Positions 12,459-13,942 of a stretch of DNA of 13,942 nt are shown one piece after another; the stretch's first letter is position 1, and each line of letters begins with the position of its first letter. Location of the stretch: contig CANRVM010000020.1 of NCBI GenBank assembly GCA_947643295.1, forward strand, positions 1 through 13,942, read 5' to 3'. Source of the stretch: an uncultured Mycoplasmatota bacterium (GTDB lineage Bacteria; Bacillota_I; Bacilli_A; RF39; UBA660). Under the pieces are notes generated by a model, which had not been told where the DNA came from, did no database searches, and saw only the letters and a program-made list of their open reading frames with translations. The position numbers were made by a program, and so were the translations under genes.

Positions 12459-13942
12459 CTATTTTACTACAATATTTACTATTTTGTCTTTAATTACAAT
12501 TATTTTTACTATTGTTCCGTTTTTTGTATGATTAACTACATTTTCAGCATGTAAGGCTTTCTCTTTTATTTCTTCTTCGGAATCATTCTCTGTTATTTTA
12601 ATCGTTGCACGAACTTTTCCATTGACTTGAACGGCTATTTCTTTCTCGTCTTCTATTGTTTTTTCTTCCTCATAAGTTGGCCAAGATTCAAAAGCAATTG
12701 TATCTTTATGCCCTAACATCTCCCACAATTCTTCTGTAATATGAGGTGCTACTGGATTTAAAAGTTTTACAAAGCCTAAAGCATACTCTTTTGGGAAAAC
12801 ATCTTCTTTATAGACGGCATTGATAAAAATCATCATTTGACTAATAGCCGTATTAAAGTTAAGTGTTTCAAAATCATTTGTAACCTTTTTCACTGTTTGA
12901 TGATATATTTTTTCTAAATTGTGATTTTCTTCTTCTTTTATCTTTCCAGATTCATAAAGTCGGTAGATTCGGTCTAAGAATTTTTGAGCTCCTTCTACTC
13001 CTTGTTGACTCCATGGTTTAGAAGCTTCTAATGGTCCCATAAACATTTCATAAAGTCTTAAAGTATCTGCTCCATAATCATTCACAATATCTAGGGGATT
13101 TACAACATATTCAGGATATCTTTTTCCCATTTTAATCCCATTAGAACCCAAAATCATTCCTTGATGGACTAGTTTTTTAAATGGCTCTTTAACAGGAGAT
13201 AATCCTTTGTCATATAAATAACGATTCCAAATTCTAGCATACATCAAATGACCAACTGCATGTTCAGGACCTCCAATATATAAATCTACTGGCATCCAAT
13301 GTTTTAATAATTCTTTATTTGCAAACTCATCATCATTATCAGAATCAATATATCGCAAAAAATACCAAGAAGATCCAGCTGAACCAGGCATCGTAGAAGT
13401 TTCTCTAACACCTTTTAATCCATTCTTTTCATACACTTTCCAATCCGTTGCATTTTCAAGTGGAGCCTTACCATTATGACCTTTATAATCTTCAAGTTCT
13501 GGTAAAACAAGAGGAAGTTCCTCATCATCTAAAACATGAATACTACCATCTTCTAAATAAACAACTGGCATTGGTTCTCCCCAATAACGTTGACGAGCAA
13601 AAATCCATTCTCTCATACGATAATTTACTTGCTCTTTTCCACAATTATTTGTTTCTAACCAATGAGTCATGGTTTCAATTGCTTCTTTTTTATTCATTCC
13701 ATTTAAATCTAAGAAGTGGCTATTCTCTATATTTTTAGAATATTCATAGGTTCTCGCATGTAGCTCATCTTTGATTTCTGCATCCACAATATCCTTAGAT
13801 ACCCATTCCACTAAAAAATCTTCATCATCATCTAAGTTTTGACTATCTTTTTCATCATTTATTAACTTAAATAAAAAGCCTGTTGAAATAATATTAAAAT
13901 AGATATCTTTATTATAAGCATAATAATGATGATTAATCTTTG
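12459..13942 (-). CDS. leuS: Leucyl-tRNA synthetase, C-terminal part (runs off the right edge)
   Basis: LeuS charges tRNA-Leu with leucine. About 493 C-terminal residues of a protein usually near 800 are visible, and the frame stays open to base 13942, so the true start and the HIGH motif lie outside the window. In order: the end of the editing domain; VNYRMREWIFARQRYWGEPMPV, the return into the catalytic core; STMPGSAGSSWYFLRY; VDLYIGGPEHAVGHLMYARIW; a KMSKS-loop equivalent reading KMGKR (13133-13119) followed by YPEYVVNP; GADTLRLYEMFMGPLEASKPW; the anticodon-binding helical domain (NPVAPHITEELWEMLG); and the C-terminal domain with VQVNGKVRATI. The alternative GTG at 13811 is an internal codon, since homologous sequence continues upstream of it. 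No terminator follows the stop; the next promoter lies 20 bases downstream. Confidence 0.97.
   Translation of the reverse strand, partial: KINHHYYAYNKDIYFNIISTGFLFKLINDEKDSQNLDDDEDFLVEWVSKDIVDAEIKDELHARTYEYSKNIENSHFLDLNGMNKKEAIETMTHWLETNNCGKEQVNYRMREWIFARQRYWGEPMPVVYLEDGSIHVLDDEELPLVLPELEDYKGHNGKAPLENATDWKVYEKNGLKGVRETSTMPGSAGSSWYFLRYIDSDNDDEFANKELLKHWMPVDLYIGGPEHAVGHLMYARIWNRYLYDKGLSPVKEPFKKLVHQGMILGSNGIKMGKRYPEYVVNPLDIVNDYGADTLRLYEMFMGPLEASKPWSQQGVEGAQKFLDRIYRLYESGKIKEEENHNLEKIYHQTVKKVTNDFETLNFNTAISQMMIFINAVYKEDVFPKEYALGFVKLLNPVAPHITEELWEMLGHKDTIAFESWPTYEEEKTIEDEKEIAVQVNGKVRATIKITENDSEEEIKEKALHAENVVNHTKNGTIVKIIVIKDKIVNIVVK

Noticed and set aside
13448..13738. Plus-strand open frame opposite leuS
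   Set aside because: It lies wholly inside conserved leuS coding sequence and has no initiation signals.

Overview
The window is AT-rich (by eye about 30% G+C) and reads as a chromosomal segment of a low-GC Gram-positive bacterium of the Bacilli, probably one of the uncultured gut lineages near Erysipelotrichia/RF39. That placement is inference. It rests on strong AGGAGG-type ribosome binding sites, TGn-extended -10 promoters, a Cse60-family gene, YtxG/YtxH proteins, two FemAB-family peptidoglycan bridge enzymes, a YtgP/SpoVB-type flippase and a TasA/CalY-like surface protein. TGA is used as a stop and TGG as tryptophan, so this is not a mycoplasma-type code, and the FemAB enzymes imply a peptidoglycan wall. 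No phage, insertion sequence, CRISPR or tRNA gene was seen.

Layout. Bases 1-4758 are read on the minus strand. In transcription order they are trmB; a tight four-gene cluster (lipoprotein, a 349-residue charged protein, YtxG-like DUF948, YtxH); a terminator; then a separately promoted secreted TasA-like protein and the start of a very short reading frame at the window edge. Bases 4842-9347 are read on the plus strand: a 71-residue coiled-coil protein, a twice-frameshifted transglutaminase-like gene, two overlapping FemAB-family genes and a J-domain protein. A long bidirectional terminator (9353-9395) separates these from the minus-strand right part: the lipid-II-type flippase, a 304-base intergenic stretch holding a gene remnant and a bidirectional terminator, cse60, an unrecognised 267-residue protein, and the 3' part of leuS, which runs off the right edge.

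How the genes fit together. The clearest theme is the cell envelope: two FemAB ligases and a MurJ/SpoVB-class flippase for peptidoglycan precursors, a lipoprotein, membrane-anchored YtxG/YtxH and a secreted TasA-like protein. trmB and leuS are tRNA housekeeping genes. The most notable unexplained signals are a 23-base perfect inverted repeat made of two consensus DnaA boxes lying exactly across the promoter of the 267-residue gene, with an imperfect copy of the same geometry in front of cse60; the doubly frameshifted gene at 5146-5781; a second broken gene start at 11199; and a SPIYG-motif protein beside ytxGH that may correspond to the N-terminal part of an SftA-like protein.
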